The notes beneath the pieces were generated by a model, which did not search any database, was not told where the DNA came from, and saw only the letters and a program-made list of their open reading frames with translations. This document shows, piece by piece, positions 22,404 to 31,116 of a stretch of 64,000 bases of DNA; position 1 is the stretch's first letter, and each line of letters starts with the position of its first letter. Location: assembly GCF_014876185.1 (NCBI RefSeq), contig NZ_JADALJ010000001.1, positions 2,709,501 through 2,773,500 of the forward strand, in the 5' to 3' direction. Both the position numbers and the translations under genes were made by a program. The stretch comes from Rufibacter sp. LB8 (GTDB taxonomy: Bacteria > Bacteroidota > Bacteroidia > Cytophagales > Hymenobacteraceae).

Positions 22404-24665
22404 CTAGAACAAGCGCTTTAATTGCAAGCCTGAATAAAAATTCCTGCCTGGCGCTGCCTGAAAATACCGGTTCCCGAAGCCATTCAAATCATTACCCAGG
22501 CTGTAATCTCTGTCTGTGGTATTGTCTACGCCGCCGTAAAAATCCACCCCCCATTTTTGGGCAAAGACTTTCCTGAACCCGGCGCGGGCGCCAAAAATAT
22601 AATACTCCGGCGCATACACGGTGTTGGCGTCGTTCAGGGGAACGTTATCTGAATAGGTAGCGGTGGCGTTGAGATAAAAGCCCACATTCAATTCTGCGTC
22701 TACCCCGGCTACGGCTACGTGTGGCGCGGTACCGGTGAGGCGGTTGCCGGAGAAGTCTTTCTCGTTCTGCTGGTAGTCTTGGAACTTGAACCGGTTGTAG
22801 GTGTACGTGCCCCAGACTTTCACCAAGGTCACCAAGGCCTGCGACTTGTCTACCACCAAAAAACTGGAGGCAACTTCCACGCCCTGCTGTTTGGTGGCTC
22901 CCGCGTTAGCGAATACGGCTACCCCCGACGGCGTGGTGCGACTCACAATGGTTTCATCTAAGTTGAAGTAGAAGCCCACCAAATCATAGGTAAAGCGGCG
23001 CTGCCACAGACTTCCGCGCAGGCCCAGTTCATAGTTCAAGCCGCGCTCCGGCTCCAGGGCCGTGTTGATGCTGCCGTCAGACGGACGAATCTCGGCCTCA
23101 GTGGGTGGTGAGAAACCGGCGCTAATGGAACCGTGCGCTGACAAGACCGGCGACAAGACTTTCACCAAGCCCACCCTCGGCGAAAACGTGGCGTCTAAGC
23201 TTCTTTTCTGGGTGAAATTGGAATTAGTGGCGGCATCAGAAACGCGGGCAATGCCATAGGTGAGTTTGTTCAGGCTGGCCCCTACGGTCAACAGAAAATC
23301 CAAAGGCAAATCCACCTCGGCCTGGCCGAACACAAAGCCTTCGCGCACGGTCACTTCATCGTCATAATTCAATACGCCGGGCACGCCGGCGTTGTTCTTG
23401 TATTGGCGGGCGTTGACAAAGCGTTGGTGGGCTTCGGCGCCCAGCGTGAAACGGGTGGCCCAAGTACCCAGCTGCGTGCGGTACGTGGTGCGCGTACGTC
23501 CGCCAAAACTCTGGTTCAGGTTCCGTTCATAATCGGTCACGAAGGGGTGGTCCAGAAAGCTGAAAACCCCGAACAAGGCCGTAGTGTTGCTCCAGTTGTC
23601 GTTGAAATGATACGTGTGTACCAAGCCCAGATTCAGACCTTCCACATTGATAGCGGCGCGCTGGTCTTTGTTCACCTGACGCGCGGCTCTGGGATTGTCA
23701 TTGAACTGGGCCTGTGTGAGCGCGCCGGGCAACTCGTAAAACAAATCTGAGTACAGCGCATGAAACGAAAGCGTCTGTTTCTGACTAGGGTAAAACTGCC
23801 CCGAAAGCAAAAGCGTCTGCCGGTCCATGGCGCTTTGTTCGCGGTAGCCGTCCAGAGTTTGGCGGTCGTAGCGCAGTTGCAGGTTGGAGTTCTCAGTGGC
23901 TACATTGGCAGCGGCAAACCCTTTCTTCAACCCATAGCTTCCTACCAATCCGCCTACGCTGGCGCTGCTTTCCTGGGTACGGGCGGTTTCCAGCAGCACT
24001 GTGCCGCCGGTGCCCGCGCCGTACACGCTTCCGCCGGGGCCTTTGATCACTTCCACAGAACCTATGGTGGCGGCGTCCAGCATGTTCAAAGGAATGGTGC
24101 CGTTGGCCTCTAGCATCGGGATTTCATTGAGGTACACTTTCACGTTGCGCACGCCGTAGGGCGCCCGCAAGCTGCTGCCGCGTATAGACAAGCGGTAACT
24201 GGCGGTGGCCCTTTCTTCCATGCGCACGCCAGGCAAGGTGTTGAGCGCGGGCACCAAGGTAGTCTCTGAGAAACGCTGCAAGTCACGGCTAGACAACAGC
24301 CCAATGGCACCGGCCGTTTGGAGCAGCGGCCGACGCGTTTCATACCCGGTCACCACCACTTCCTGCAGGCTGGTAGCAGTAGGCGCCAAAAGCACCAGCA
24401 CGGGATTTTTCAACGAGGCCACCGCCACTGTCTTGGTTTGGAAGCCCAGGCTGGAAACCACCAGAGAATCGGCGCCAGCCGGAAGCCCCAGTATAAAATT
24501 GCCCTGCGCATCTGACAAGGTGCCCGCGGTAGAACCTAAAAGGCCAATGCTGGCCGCCTGCACCGGTTGTCTGGTTGTGGCGTGCAGCACGCGGCCGGTG
24601 AGGGTGGTTTGGGCGGCAACCGATAGAAAGGAAAGCAGCAACAGGCACGTCAACAGGTATTTCAT
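22404..24665 (-). CDS. TonB-dependent outer-membrane receptor
   Basis: A 753-residue outer-membrane transporter. After the signal (MKYLLTCLLLLSFLSVAAQ) comes a CarboxypepD_reg-like beta-sandwich (about 20-100: LTGRVLHATTRQPVQAASIG...). A TonB-box-like EVVVTG follows, then the plug (about 110-220: LPGVRM, IRGSSLRAPYG, VEVIKGPGGSVYGAGTGG) and the 22-strand barrel. The barrel ends in LQLKRLF with a terminal Phe for barrel assembly. The plug and barrel resemble FecA-like iron-chelate receptors, but no SusD partner or iron gene is next to it, so the ligand is open. I start at 24665 to place the signal first. It diverges from the dehydrogenase gene at 24813. Confidence 0.93.
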   Translation of the reverse strand: MKYLLTCLLLLSFLSVAAQTTLTGRVLHATTRQPVQAASIGLLGSTAGTLSDAQGNFILGLPAGADSLVVSSLGFQTKTVAVASLKNPVLVLLAPTATSLQEVVVTGYETRRPLLQTAGAIGLLSSRDLQRFSETTLVPALNTLPGVRMEERATASYRLSIRGSSLRAPYGVRNVKVYLNEIPMLEANGTIPLNMLDAATIGSVEVIKGPGGSVYGAGTGGTVLLETARTQESSASVGGLVGSYGLKKGFAAANVATENSNLQLRYDRQTLDGYREQSAMDRQTLLLSGQFYPSQKQTLSFHALYSDLFYELPGALTQAQFNDNPRAARQVNKDQRAAINVEGLNLGLVHTYHFNDNWSNTTALFGVFSFLDHPFVTDYERNLNQSFGGRTRTTYRTQLGTWATRFTLGAEAHQRFVNARQYKNNAGVPGVLNYDDEVTVREGFVFGQAEVDLPLDFLLTVGASLNKLTYGIARVSDAATNSNFTQKRSLDATFSPRVGLVKVLSPVLSAHGSISAGFSPPTEAEIRPSDGSINTALEPERGLNYELGLRGSLWQRRFTYDLVGFYFNLDETIVSRTTPSGVAVFANAGATKQQGVEVASSFLVVDKSQALVTLVKVWGTYTYNRFKFQDYQQNEKDFSGNRLTGTAPHVAVAGVDAELNVGFYLNATATYSDNVPLNDANTVYAPEYYIFGARAGFRKVFAQKWGVDFYGGVDNTTDRDYSLGNDLNGFGNRYFQAAPGRNFYSGLQLKRLF

Positions 24666-24812
24666 AGAAGCAGAAGAAGGGTTTTGCAAGGCGTTTCAGC
24701 CGTCTTTGTAACCAAACAACCCTAAACAAGTTATAAAGTGTAATTGAATTGTTAAAATTAACCCAGACCGGACTTGCATACGCATTCTGCTCCGGCATGA
24801 ACATCCAAACCC

Positions 24813-26012
24813 ATGAAAAATAATTTCCCCCGATTGCTGGCTTTGCTTCCGGCCGCGCTGCTGCTTTCAGTTTCTTCACAGGCCCAGGTTAAAAAAGCCG
24901 CCATTACAGAAAGCATGCAAGGCCACATCTTCAAACCCGCCGTGCTGGAGCCCACATACGCTAATATGCGCCAACTCAAAGTGCCTGCCGGGTTCACCGT
25001 CACTAAATACGCTGAGAACCTGGGCAAACCCCGCATGCTAGCCGTAAGCCCAGACGGCACGGTATATGTGACCAGCCGCGAGGCCGGCACGGTGACCATG
25101 CTCCAGGACAAAAACAAAGACGGTACCGCCGAAGTGAGCAAAGTAGTGGCCCAGAAAGAGAACATGCACGGCATCGCGCTCCGCGATGGAAAAGCCTATT
25201 TGATTACCGTAAACGAAGTCTATACCGCCGACATCAACAAAGACGGCACGCTGGGTTCCCTCAAGGAAATCATGAAAGACCTGCCCGACGGCGGCCAGCA
25301 CAACAATCGCACCCTGGCGTTCGGGCCCGACGGCAAGCTGTACGTGAGCGTGGGCAGCACCTGCAACGCCTGCGAGGAAACCAGCAAAGAAAGCGCAACT
25401 ATGCTAGTGGCGGATGCCGATGGCAAAAACCGAAGAATTTACGCCAAGGGCCTGCGCAACACCATCGGGTTTGGCTGGCACCCAGAAACCAAAGTGATGT
25501 ATGGCTTTGACCACGGCATTGACTGGCTCGGTGACGAAGAATCAAAAGAGGAATTCAACCGCCTGGAAGACGGTGCCAACTACGGCTGGCCCTACGTGTA
25601 CGAAAACGGAAAAGCCAACAAGGCAGATGAACCCAAAGGCATGACCTGGGCCGAGTTCGCGAAGACCACCAAAAACCCGCTGCTCACTTATAAAGCACAC
25701 GCCGCGCCGCTGGGCATGGTTTTCTACAACGGCACCCAATTCCCCAAAGACTACCAAGGCGATGCCTTTGCCACCATGCACGGCTCCTGGAACCGGCAAG
25801 ACGCCAGCGGCTACAACCTGGTGCGCGTGAAATTCCAGAACGGGCAACCCACCCAGATAGAAGATTTTATCACGGGTTTCTTGTTGAACAACAACAAAGC
25901 GCAGTTCGGGCGGCCCTGCGGCATTACGGTGCACACAGACGGTTCCTTGCTCTTCTCAGATGATGAAAATGGCGTGGTGTACCGCGTGGCCTATACGGGC
26001 GCTAAGAAGTAG
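24813..26012 (+). CDS. Exported sorbosone/glucose dehydrogenase-like beta-propeller
   Basis: A 399-residue exported protein (signal MKNNFPRLLALLPAALLLSV, then SSQAQ). It belongs to the PQQ-dependent glucose/sorbosone dehydrogenase (GSDH/YliI) family. The six-bladed propeller motifs are seen: KPRMLAVSPDGTVYVTSREA, LAFGPDGKLYVSVGSTCNAC, YAKGLRNTIGFGWHPETK, EFNRLEDGANYGWPYV and GDAFATMHGSWNRQ. Its Cys pair CNAC matches homologues. The family oxidises sugars in the periplasm in known cases, yet many Bacteroidota members are untested. It starts 148 nt from the divergent TonB receptor, so a shared promoter region is possible. Confidence 0.9.
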   Translation: MKNNFPRLLALLPAALLLSVSSQAQVKKAAITESMQGHIFKPAVLEPTYANMRQLKVPAGFTVTKYAENLGKPRMLAVSPDGTVYVTSREAGTVTMLQDKNKDGTAEVSKVVAQKENMHGIALRDGKAYLITVNEVYTADINKDGTLGSLKEIMKDLPDGGQHNNRTLAFGPDGKLYVSVGSTCNACEETSKESATMLVADADGKNRRIYAKGLRNTIGFGWHPETKVMYGFDHGIDWLGDEESKEEFNRLEDGANYGWPYVYENGKANKADEPKGMTWAEFAKTTKNPLLTYKAHAAPLGMVFYNGTQFPKDYQGDAFATMHGSWNRQDASGYNLVRVKFQNGQPTQIEDFITGFLLNNNKAQFGRPCGITVHTDGSLLFSDDENGVVYRVAYTGAKK

Positions 26013-26034
26013 GCAACTAGAATTGAACGAGTGC

Positions 26035-26138
26035 ACCCACCCCTACCCCCTCCGAGGAGGGGAATTGAAATGCGTGGTTAAACGTTTAGAGAACTACTCG
26101 TCCAGGTAGTCCCCTCCTCGGAGGGGTTAGGGGTGGGT
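26035..26138. repeat. Inverted pyrimidine/purine repeat pair
   Basis: ACCCACCCCTACCCCCTCCG (26035) and its inverted partner CGGAGGGGTTAGGGGTGGGT (ending 26138) enclose about 64 bp, and each arm carries its own CCTCCGAGGAGG-type hairpin. It follows the stop of the dehydrogenase gene and can act as a terminator. Confidence 0.75.
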
Positions 26139-26160
26139 CCTACGCATTCAAAATATTTTT

Positions 26161-26200
26161 CCGTTTTAGGGCTCAGTTTCAGAATTGAGCCCGAAAACGG
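26161..26200. repeat. PAL palindrome
   Basis: Arms CCGTTTTAGGGCTCAGTTTC and GAATTGAGCCCGAAAACGG. Confidence 0.88.
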
Positions 26201-26312
26201 AAATAAAAAAGTTCTTACAAACAGAAGGACTGTTGATTATTCTCCATAATAGTTAGTTTCAAAATATTGATTTTCAACACATAGAAATCTCTCACGCTTA
26301 CCCTCAAGAACT

Positions 26313-26514
26313 ATGAAAAAGACGGTAAATATGTTTGTGATGGCGGGCATGGCAGCCTCTCTCCTGCTGGCTTCCTGCGGTGAAAGCGCGCCCGCTGAGA
26401 AAACCGGCAACACCAATACTTAAAACATGGTGGAAGGTACCGTTGGTGGAAGGTACCGACGGCGGCCTGGACTCGCTCAACCAAAACACCCAGGACACCA
26501 CCGCCGCCAACTAA
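26313..26514 (+). pseudogene. Broken small lipoprotein gene
   Basis: The frame opens with a good lipoprotein signal (MKKTVNMFVMAGMAASLLLA, then SCGESAPAEK) but stops at 26421 after 36 codons. Directly after is a 16-bp tandem duplication (TGGTGGAAGGTACCGT at 26428 and TGGTGGAAGGTACCGA at 26444). Removing one copy rejoins the frame to a tail VEGTDGGLDSLNQNTQDTTA ending at a TAA at 26512, the usual acidic/Thr-rich tail of small Bacteroidota lipoproteins. So the gene carries a frameshifting duplication and, in addition, a nonsense codon. The alternative is that the 36-residue lipopeptide is the true product. The function is unknown. Confidence 0.6.
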
Positions 26515-26542
26515 TAACAGCTGTTATGCTGGCATGCCTGGG

Positions 26543-26584
26543 TCCGTTTTCGGGCTCAATTCTGGAAATGAGCCCGAAAACGGA
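26543..26584. repeat. PAL palindrome
   Basis: Arms TCCGTTTTCGGGCTCAATTC and GAAATGAGCCCGAAAACGGA, almost perfect. Confidence 0.92.
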
Positions 26585-26660
26585 AATGTCACTTCCCTGC
26601 GGGATACCGGCAATTTGACTGGCTTTTACCTTAGGGCGAACAAATCCAGAAGCCTGACTG

Positions 26661-26691
26661 TTGTAGGTACATAGATTCAGAGATACCTTTG
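26661..26691 (+). promoter_or_regulatory. Bacteroidota-type promoter of the dsbA-like gene
   Basis: TTG at 26661 and TACCTTTG at 26684-26691 (perfect TAnnTTTG), 20 nt apart, which is the expected -33/-7 spacing. The start codon is 45 nt further on. Confidence 0.65.
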
Positions 26692-26736
26692 CTTTTCGTC
26701 AAAGAGTCTTTGGCAACAATTTAAACTGATAAGAAG

Positions 26737-27438
26737 ATGAACGTTGAGATATGGTCTGATGTAGTGTGCCCGTTCTGCTACATAGGCAAACGAAGATTTG
26801 AGAAAGCCCTGGAGGCCTTTCCGGGGAAAGACAAAGTAACCGTCACCTGGAAAAGCTATCAGCTGGACCCCGACATGCAACCCAAGCCCGGCGGACAGTC
26901 GGTGCATGCGTATTTGGCGCAGCGCAAAGGCGTTTCTGAGGCCGAGGGCAAGCAGATGAACGACTATATGGCCAACATGGCCAAAGAAGTGGGCCTGGAT
27001 TATGACTTTGACAAAGCCATCATCAACAACACCCTAAATGCGCACCGGCTCATTCATTTCGCCAAGGAGCACGGCCAGCAAGACGCCATGAAAGAACGCC
27101 TGTTTGCGGCTTATTACACCCAGGGCCAAGACATTGGTGACCTGGAAACCTTGGCCAAATTAGGCGAAGAAGTGGGCTTAGACGGCGCGGCCATTAAACA
27201 AATGCTGGCCTCTGACGATTTCAAGGAAGCCGTGCAGCAAGACATTTACGAAGCGCAGCAAGTGGGCGTGCGCGGCGTACCGTTCTATGTGTTCAACCGC
27301 AAATACGCCGTCTCTGGCGCCCAACCCACTGAGGTCTTCCAAGATGTACTGAACAAAGTGTGGGAAGAAGAAAAGCCGCTCATCATGACCGAAGGTACTG
27401 CCGGCGGTTCCTGCTCCGTAGATGGTGTGTGTGACTAA
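26737..27438 (+). CDS. DsbA family dithiol-disulfide isomerase (FrnE-like)
   Basis: A 233-residue cytoplasmic thioredoxin-fold oxidoreductase. The active site is in VVCPFCYIGKRRFEKAL (CxxC, residues 11-14), and the cis-Pro loop is in VRGVPFYVFNRKYAVSGAQP. A helical insertion lies between. There is no signal peptide, which fits the FrnE/YwbO branch (named after frenolicin synthesis, but broadly linked to oxidative stress), not periplasmic DsbA. The C-terminus GGSCSVDGVCD carries a second Cys pair, seen in many members. It has its own promoter and terminator, so it is monocistronic. Confidence 0.92.
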   Translation: MNVEIWSDVVCPFCYIGKRRFEKALEAFPGKDKVTVTWKSYQLDPDMQPKPGGQSVHAYLAQRKGVSEAEGKQMNDYMANMAKEVGLDYDFDKAIINNTLNAHRLIHFAKEHGQQDAMKERLFAAYYTQGQDIGDLETLAKLGEEVGLDGAAIKQMLASDDFKEAVQQDIYEAQQVGVRGVPFYVFNRKYAVSGAQPTEVFQDVLNKVWEEEKPLIMTEGTAGGSCSVDGVCD

Positions 27439-27460
27439 CTTCACCTGATGTACAAGACAT

Positions 27461-27502
27461 AAAAATCCCTGGTTGGCGCTTCTGCCGGTCAGGGATTTTT
27501 TT
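27461..27502 (+). terminator. Intrinsic terminator of the dsbA-like gene
   Basis: The stem AAAAATCCCTG / CAGGGATTTTT is followed by T residues, 23 nt past the stop codon. Confidence 0.88.
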
Positions 27503-27510
27503 GGGCGTTT

Positions 27511-27550
27511 CTGTTTTCGGCCTCGTTTCTGGAAATGAAGCCGAAAACAG
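27511..27550. repeat. PAL palindrome
   Basis: Arms CTGTTTTCGGCCTCGTTTC and GAAATGAAGCCGAAAACAG, right after a normal terminator, so termination is not its main job here. Confidence 0.92.
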
Positions 27551-27563
27551 AAAATGCATAAGG

Positions 27564-27912
27564 GCCCCGAGCTAAAGCACGGGTCTATTGATTTCAGCAA
27601 AAGCCTGCAAAGTGCTATTCTTCCTCCCGCCCTGAAGGGCGAGGAAGTTTATGCAGTGGTTCAAGCAGCAAATGCAGTAATCGACCGGCCTTGCGGAGGG
27701 TCGCCAGAAGGCGATGTGCGCGGAGCATGGGAGGGAGAGGTAAAGGCTTCATGAATGGCAGTGGCCTAAGTGAGCTATGAAACAGAAAGCATTTGCTAGT
27801 TGCTAGAGAATGAACACCCGCCTGTCTGAGCGGCAGTGAGTTCGGGGGGGCTTGATTCTTTTGGTTCGGTTGATTATCAAGGAGAAAAGTGACAAACCTC
27901 ACAGGCAAAGCA
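27564..27912 (+). repeat. Repeat A, copy 2 (about 350 bp, structured)
   Basis: It begins with the same CCCCGAGCTAAAGCACGGGT as copy 1 and keeps most of its hairpins (GCCCTGAAGGGC, CGCC-AGAA-GGCG, CCGC-CTGTCTGA-GCGG). It has lost pairing in the last one. It is preceded by a PAL and followed by REP-2, as in copy 1. A 97-codon minus-strand frame here is not conserved in copy 1. Confidence 0.8.
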
Positions 27913-27988
27913 AGGAAGAAGGAATTGCGTAAAGAAGGTGGTGAGTGGTAATTGTTTTAAATTGGTAGCAGCTTAATTGACAGGCAGT

Positions 27989-28019
27989 TTTGGTTGTTGG
28001 TGATAACACCAACAACGGC
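27989..28019 (+). repeat. REP-2 element (orphan copy)
   Basis: GTTGTTGGTGATAACACCAA followed by CAACGG, the same palindrome as at 22094 and around the RAYT at 48813. It follows repeat A copy 2. Confidence 0.88.
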
Positions 28020-28110
28020 GAGGATATTGGTTGGAAGACGGTTGTAATCACATTAGAAATGCTTCTTCGTTAAATCCTTCAACAGGCTCAGGATGACCGT
28101 GGAATGTAAT

Positions 28111-28140
28111 CATTCCCCTACCCCCTTCAAAGGGGACGAA
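28111..28140. repeat. Pyrimidine-rich hairpin repeat
   Basis: CATTCCCCTACCCCCTTCAA followed by AGGGGACGAA. The CCCCTT-CAAAGGGG part folds back. Confidence 0.65.
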
Positions 28141-28186
28141 GGAGGAATTAACCACTCGCAAAAAAAGTCCCCCGTGAATCGCCTTT

Positions 28187-30817
28187 TTACTTCAAGGCCA
28201 AAATTCCTTCCACGGTTTTCTTGCTCTTTTTGGTGGCGGCGTCTGGTTGGCTTCCGCCAACGCTGATGGTCACGTTGCCGGCTACATGTTTGGCAGTACC
28301 AGTCTCAGAAATCAGATGCAAATCCTGCGGACGAAGGGTGAAGGTGACCACTTTGCTTTCGCCGCGTTTAAGGGCAATGCGTTCGAAACCTTTTAGCGCT
28401 CTGATGGGCGTTTTAAATCCGGTTTCCTGCCGGGTCACATACAACTGCACTACTTCCTCGCCGTCTAGTTTACCGGAGTTGGTGACGCGCACGCTTACCT
28501 GCACGGGGCTGTTCACCTGGGTATTCTTCGGCATTTCCAGTTTGTCATAGGTGAAGGTGGTATAACTCAAGCCATGCCCGAAACCATACAGCGGCTGTCC
28601 TTTGAAGTAGCGGTAGGTGCGGTTCTCCATGGAATAATCGCCGAAGGCGGGCAAATCCTGATCACCTTGGTAGAAGGTCACTGGCAGTCGGCCTGCCGGG
28701 TTGTAGTCACCGAACAGCACGTCGGCAATAGCCGTGCCCGCCGACTGACCACCGTACCAGGCATTCACAATGGCCGGAATGTTCTGGGCTTCCCAGGGCA
28801 TGGCAATGGCGCTGCCGGTCATCATGACAAACACAACCGGCTTGCCCGTGGCTTTGAGGGCTTTCATCAAATCAGTCTGTACTTTGGGCAGCAAGATGGA
28901 GGTGCGGTCGCCGCCGTTGAAACCGGGCTCGTCTACTTTCATCTCTTCGCCTTCCAGCTGCGGTGAGATGCCGCCCACATAAATGATGGCATCAGCGTCT
29001 TTTATGCGGTTGGCCAGGGCCTTGAAATCTGACTTGGCGTAGTTACCGGCGCGTAATTGAATAGAGGCTTTGCCGCCGTCCTGGTTATATTCTACCACCA
29101 AACGGTATTTCTGGCCGGCTTTGGTAGCAAGTTTATAACTCTTCGCGCCCCAACGGTTGCGGGTCCAGGCGTTCAGTCGCTCTTTGCCGTCTACCAGTAA
29201 TCTATACCCGTCGTCGCCGTCTACTTCCAAGGTGATAGAACCGGTAACGGTGGCGGTATACTCAGTGGTGTACCGGGCCGAGAAGTTGTACGCTTTCAGG
29301 TTGCCTACCACGGTTTCGCCTTCTTGCCAGAAATGGTTGATGTCTGGTTCCTGGCGTGTGGTGATGGGTTGGCCTTTGAGCTCCATGTTATTGAAATACT
29401 CCGCCTGCACGCCGGGTTTGCCCTCAAAACTCAGTTGTGGCGTGATGTTGGTGTACATGAGCAGCGTGTCTTTGGTAAACGTGGAAGCGCGTTCATATAC
29501 CACCTCGGTCCCGGCGCCCACTTTGTTTTTGATGCCCTGCAAAGCGGTCACAATCTCAGACGGCAAACCGTTGTAGTTACCCAGCACCGCAATGGGGTTA
29601 TCAGCATTTGGACCTACCACGGCAATTTTCTTCAGGTTTTTCTTGAGGGGCAGCGTGTTCTTCTCGTTCTTGAGAAGCACCATGGATTGTTGTGCCATCT
29701 TGAGCGAATGGGCTTTGTGCGGGGCGCTTTCCAGCACGCTCACCGGCGTCTGCGCGTATTTTACCATGGCCACGGGGTCAAACATGCCCAGCCGGAACCG
29801 GATGGTGAACAAGCGCTTCACAGATACATCAATCATGCGCTCGGTGATCTGTCCGTTTTTCACGGCCTGCACCAGGGCTTTGTAGGCATCAGTGCCGCAG
29901 TCAATGTCGGTGCCGTGCATGACAGCATCTGCAGAGGCAGAGGCGGCGTCTGGGTGGGTTTTGTGGTTTTTGAAGAAGTCATCAATGGCCCAGCAGTCTG
30001 AGGTCACGTAGCCGGTGAACTGCCACTGGTTGCGCAGAATGTCGTTCATCAATTCATCACTTCCGCAGCAGGGCTGGCCTTTGTAGGCGTTGTAGGCGCA
30101 CATGACACCGGCTACTTTGGCGTTCACCACCAGTTCCTCAAAAGCAGGCAAATACGTGTCCCACAAATCATAGGGCGTGGCAGTGGCATTGAACACGTGG
30201 CGCTCGGGCTCGGGGCCGCTGTGCACGGCGTAGTGCTTGGCGCAGGCCGCCGCTTTCAGGTATTTGGGGTCATCGCCCTGCAAACCGCGCACAAAAGCCC
30301 TACCCAGCATAGCCGTTAAAAATGGGTCTTCGCCGTAAGTTTCCTGGCCGCGGCCCCAGCGTGGGTCTCTGAAGATGTTGATGTTGGGGGTCCAGTAGGT
30401 TAAACCCACGTAGCGCTGCCCGCCTTTTCCGTCAGCAATGGCTTTGTTGTAGATGGCCCGGCCTTCCAGCGCGGAGTAATCGGCCATCATTTGCAGCGAG
30501 GTGGTATCAAAGGTGGCGGCCATCCCAATCGCCTGCGGGTAGACGGTCACTTTGTAGGGCGTACGGGCCACGCCGTGCAGTACTTCGTTCCACCAGTCAT
30601 AAGAAGGAATGCCCAGGCGGTCAATGGCCGGCGCCGCGTTCAGCATCTGGGCAACTTTTTCCTCTAAGGTCAACCTCGACACCAAATCATTCACCCGAGC
30701 CTCTACTGAAAGCGAAGGATCCTGAAACGGGTAGGCATACTTTTCTTTCTGAACATACGTGAAAGCCGTTATGCCAACGATGGCACAAAGAGAGAAAAAG
30801 GCGTAGATTTTTTTCAT
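28187..30817 (-). CDS. Glycoside hydrolase family 3 with PA14 insert
   Basis: An 876-residue exported glycosidase. It starts at 30817 (MKKIYAFFSLCAIVGITAF signal; the longer frame to 30913 is rejected). The N-terminal GH3 barrel runs to about 370, with RWGRGQETYGEDP and CAKHYAVHSGPE, and the nucleophile Asp in YVTSDCWAIDDFF. The C-terminal sandwich domain (VGPNADNPIAVLGNYNG ... GGISPQLEGEE) is interrupted at about 470-600 by a PA14-type carbohydrate-binding domain (QAEYFNNMELKGQP, DGDDGYRLLVDG). A fibronectin III-like domain closes the protein. This layout is typical of exo-acting beta-glucosidases or beta-xylosidases. The substrate is not set by sequence alone, and no polysaccharide-locus partner is adjacent. 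Confidence 0.94.
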   Translation of the reverse strand: MKKIYAFFSLCAIVGITAFTYVQKEKYAYPFQDPSLSVEARVNDLVSRLTLEEKVAQMLNAAPAIDRLGIPSYDWWNEVLHGVARTPYKVTVYPQAIGMAATFDTTSLQMMADYSALEGRAIYNKAIADGKGGQRYVGLTYWTPNINIFRDPRWGRGQETYGEDPFLTAMLGRAFVRGLQGDDPKYLKAAACAKHYAVHSGPEPERHVFNATATPYDLWDTYLPAFEELVVNAKVAGVMCAYNAYKGQPCCGSDELMNDILRNQWQFTGYVTSDCWAIDDFFKNHKTHPDAASASADAVMHGTDIDCGTDAYKALVQAVKNGQITERMIDVSVKRLFTIRFRLGMFDPVAMVKYAQTPVSVLESAPHKAHSLKMAQQSMVLLKNEKNTLPLKKNLKKIAVVGPNADNPIAVLGNYNGLPSEIVTALQGIKNKVGAGTEVVYERASTFTKDTLLMYTNITPQLSFEGKPGVQAEYFNNMELKGQPITTRQEPDINHFWQEGETVVGNLKAYNFSARYTTEYTATVTGSITLEVDGDDGYRLLVDGKERLNAWTRNRWGAKSYKLATKAGQKYRLVVEYNQDGGKASIQLRAGNYAKSDFKALANRIKDADAIIYVGGISPQLEGEEMKVDEPGFNGGDRTSILLPKVQTDLMKALKATGKPVVFVMMTGSAIAMPWEAQNIPAIVNAWYGGQSAGTAIADVLFGDYNPAGRLPVTFYQGDQDLPAFGDYSMENRTYRYFKGQPLYGFGHGLSYTTFTYDKLEMPKNTQVNSPVQVSVRVTNSGKLDGEEVVQLYVTRQETGFKTPIRALKGFERIALKRGESKVVTFTLRPQDLHLISETGTAKHVAGNVTISVGGSQPDAATKKSKKTVEGILALK

Positions 30818-30977
30818 GGGTTCCGGCGAAAAGGGATTGGGTGGTCTAAATTGGAAAAAAAAATCTAACATTTCCGTGAAAACGAAAGAAGATTGCTTGG
30901 TTCTTCTGCTCAAGATTTAGTGCAAGGCACAAACGCAGCCATTTTACTTCCTTCAGAAAAGGGATTGCCCGGAAATG

Positions 30978-31016
30978 CGTTTTTGGCTTCATTTCTGGAA
31001 ATGAGGCCAAAAACAG
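30978..31016. repeat. PAL palindrome in a divergent region
   Basis: Arms CGTTTTTGGCTTCATTTC and GAAATGAGGCCAAAAACAG, between the divergent starts of the GH3 and yhcH-like genes. Confidence 0.92.
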
Positions 31017-31116
31017 AAAATTCGGTTGGCGCTTGTGTTAATTTTAGGCAATTTGAACGCGGCAAATACACTCGCCAGCCCTACCCTATTTTCAACTTTT
31101 CGTCACGCCTAGTTTT

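Larger units (their letters stand above)
27913..28186. other. Remainder of the repeat island before the GH3 gene
   Basis: No gene. The region contains REP-2 and a pyrimidine hairpin (listed). The rest shows no recognisable signal. Confidence 0.6.

Noticed and set aside
27511-27550. PAL as ordinary intrinsic terminators
   Set aside because: Many copies lack a T-run, several lie in divergent promoter regions (12007, 14464, 30978, 38366, 45095, 51696), and at 27511 a normal terminator stands right before it.
27615-27908. 97-codon minus-strand frame inside repeat A copy 2
   Set aside because: The frame is not kept in copy 1 and lies wholly within a repeat.
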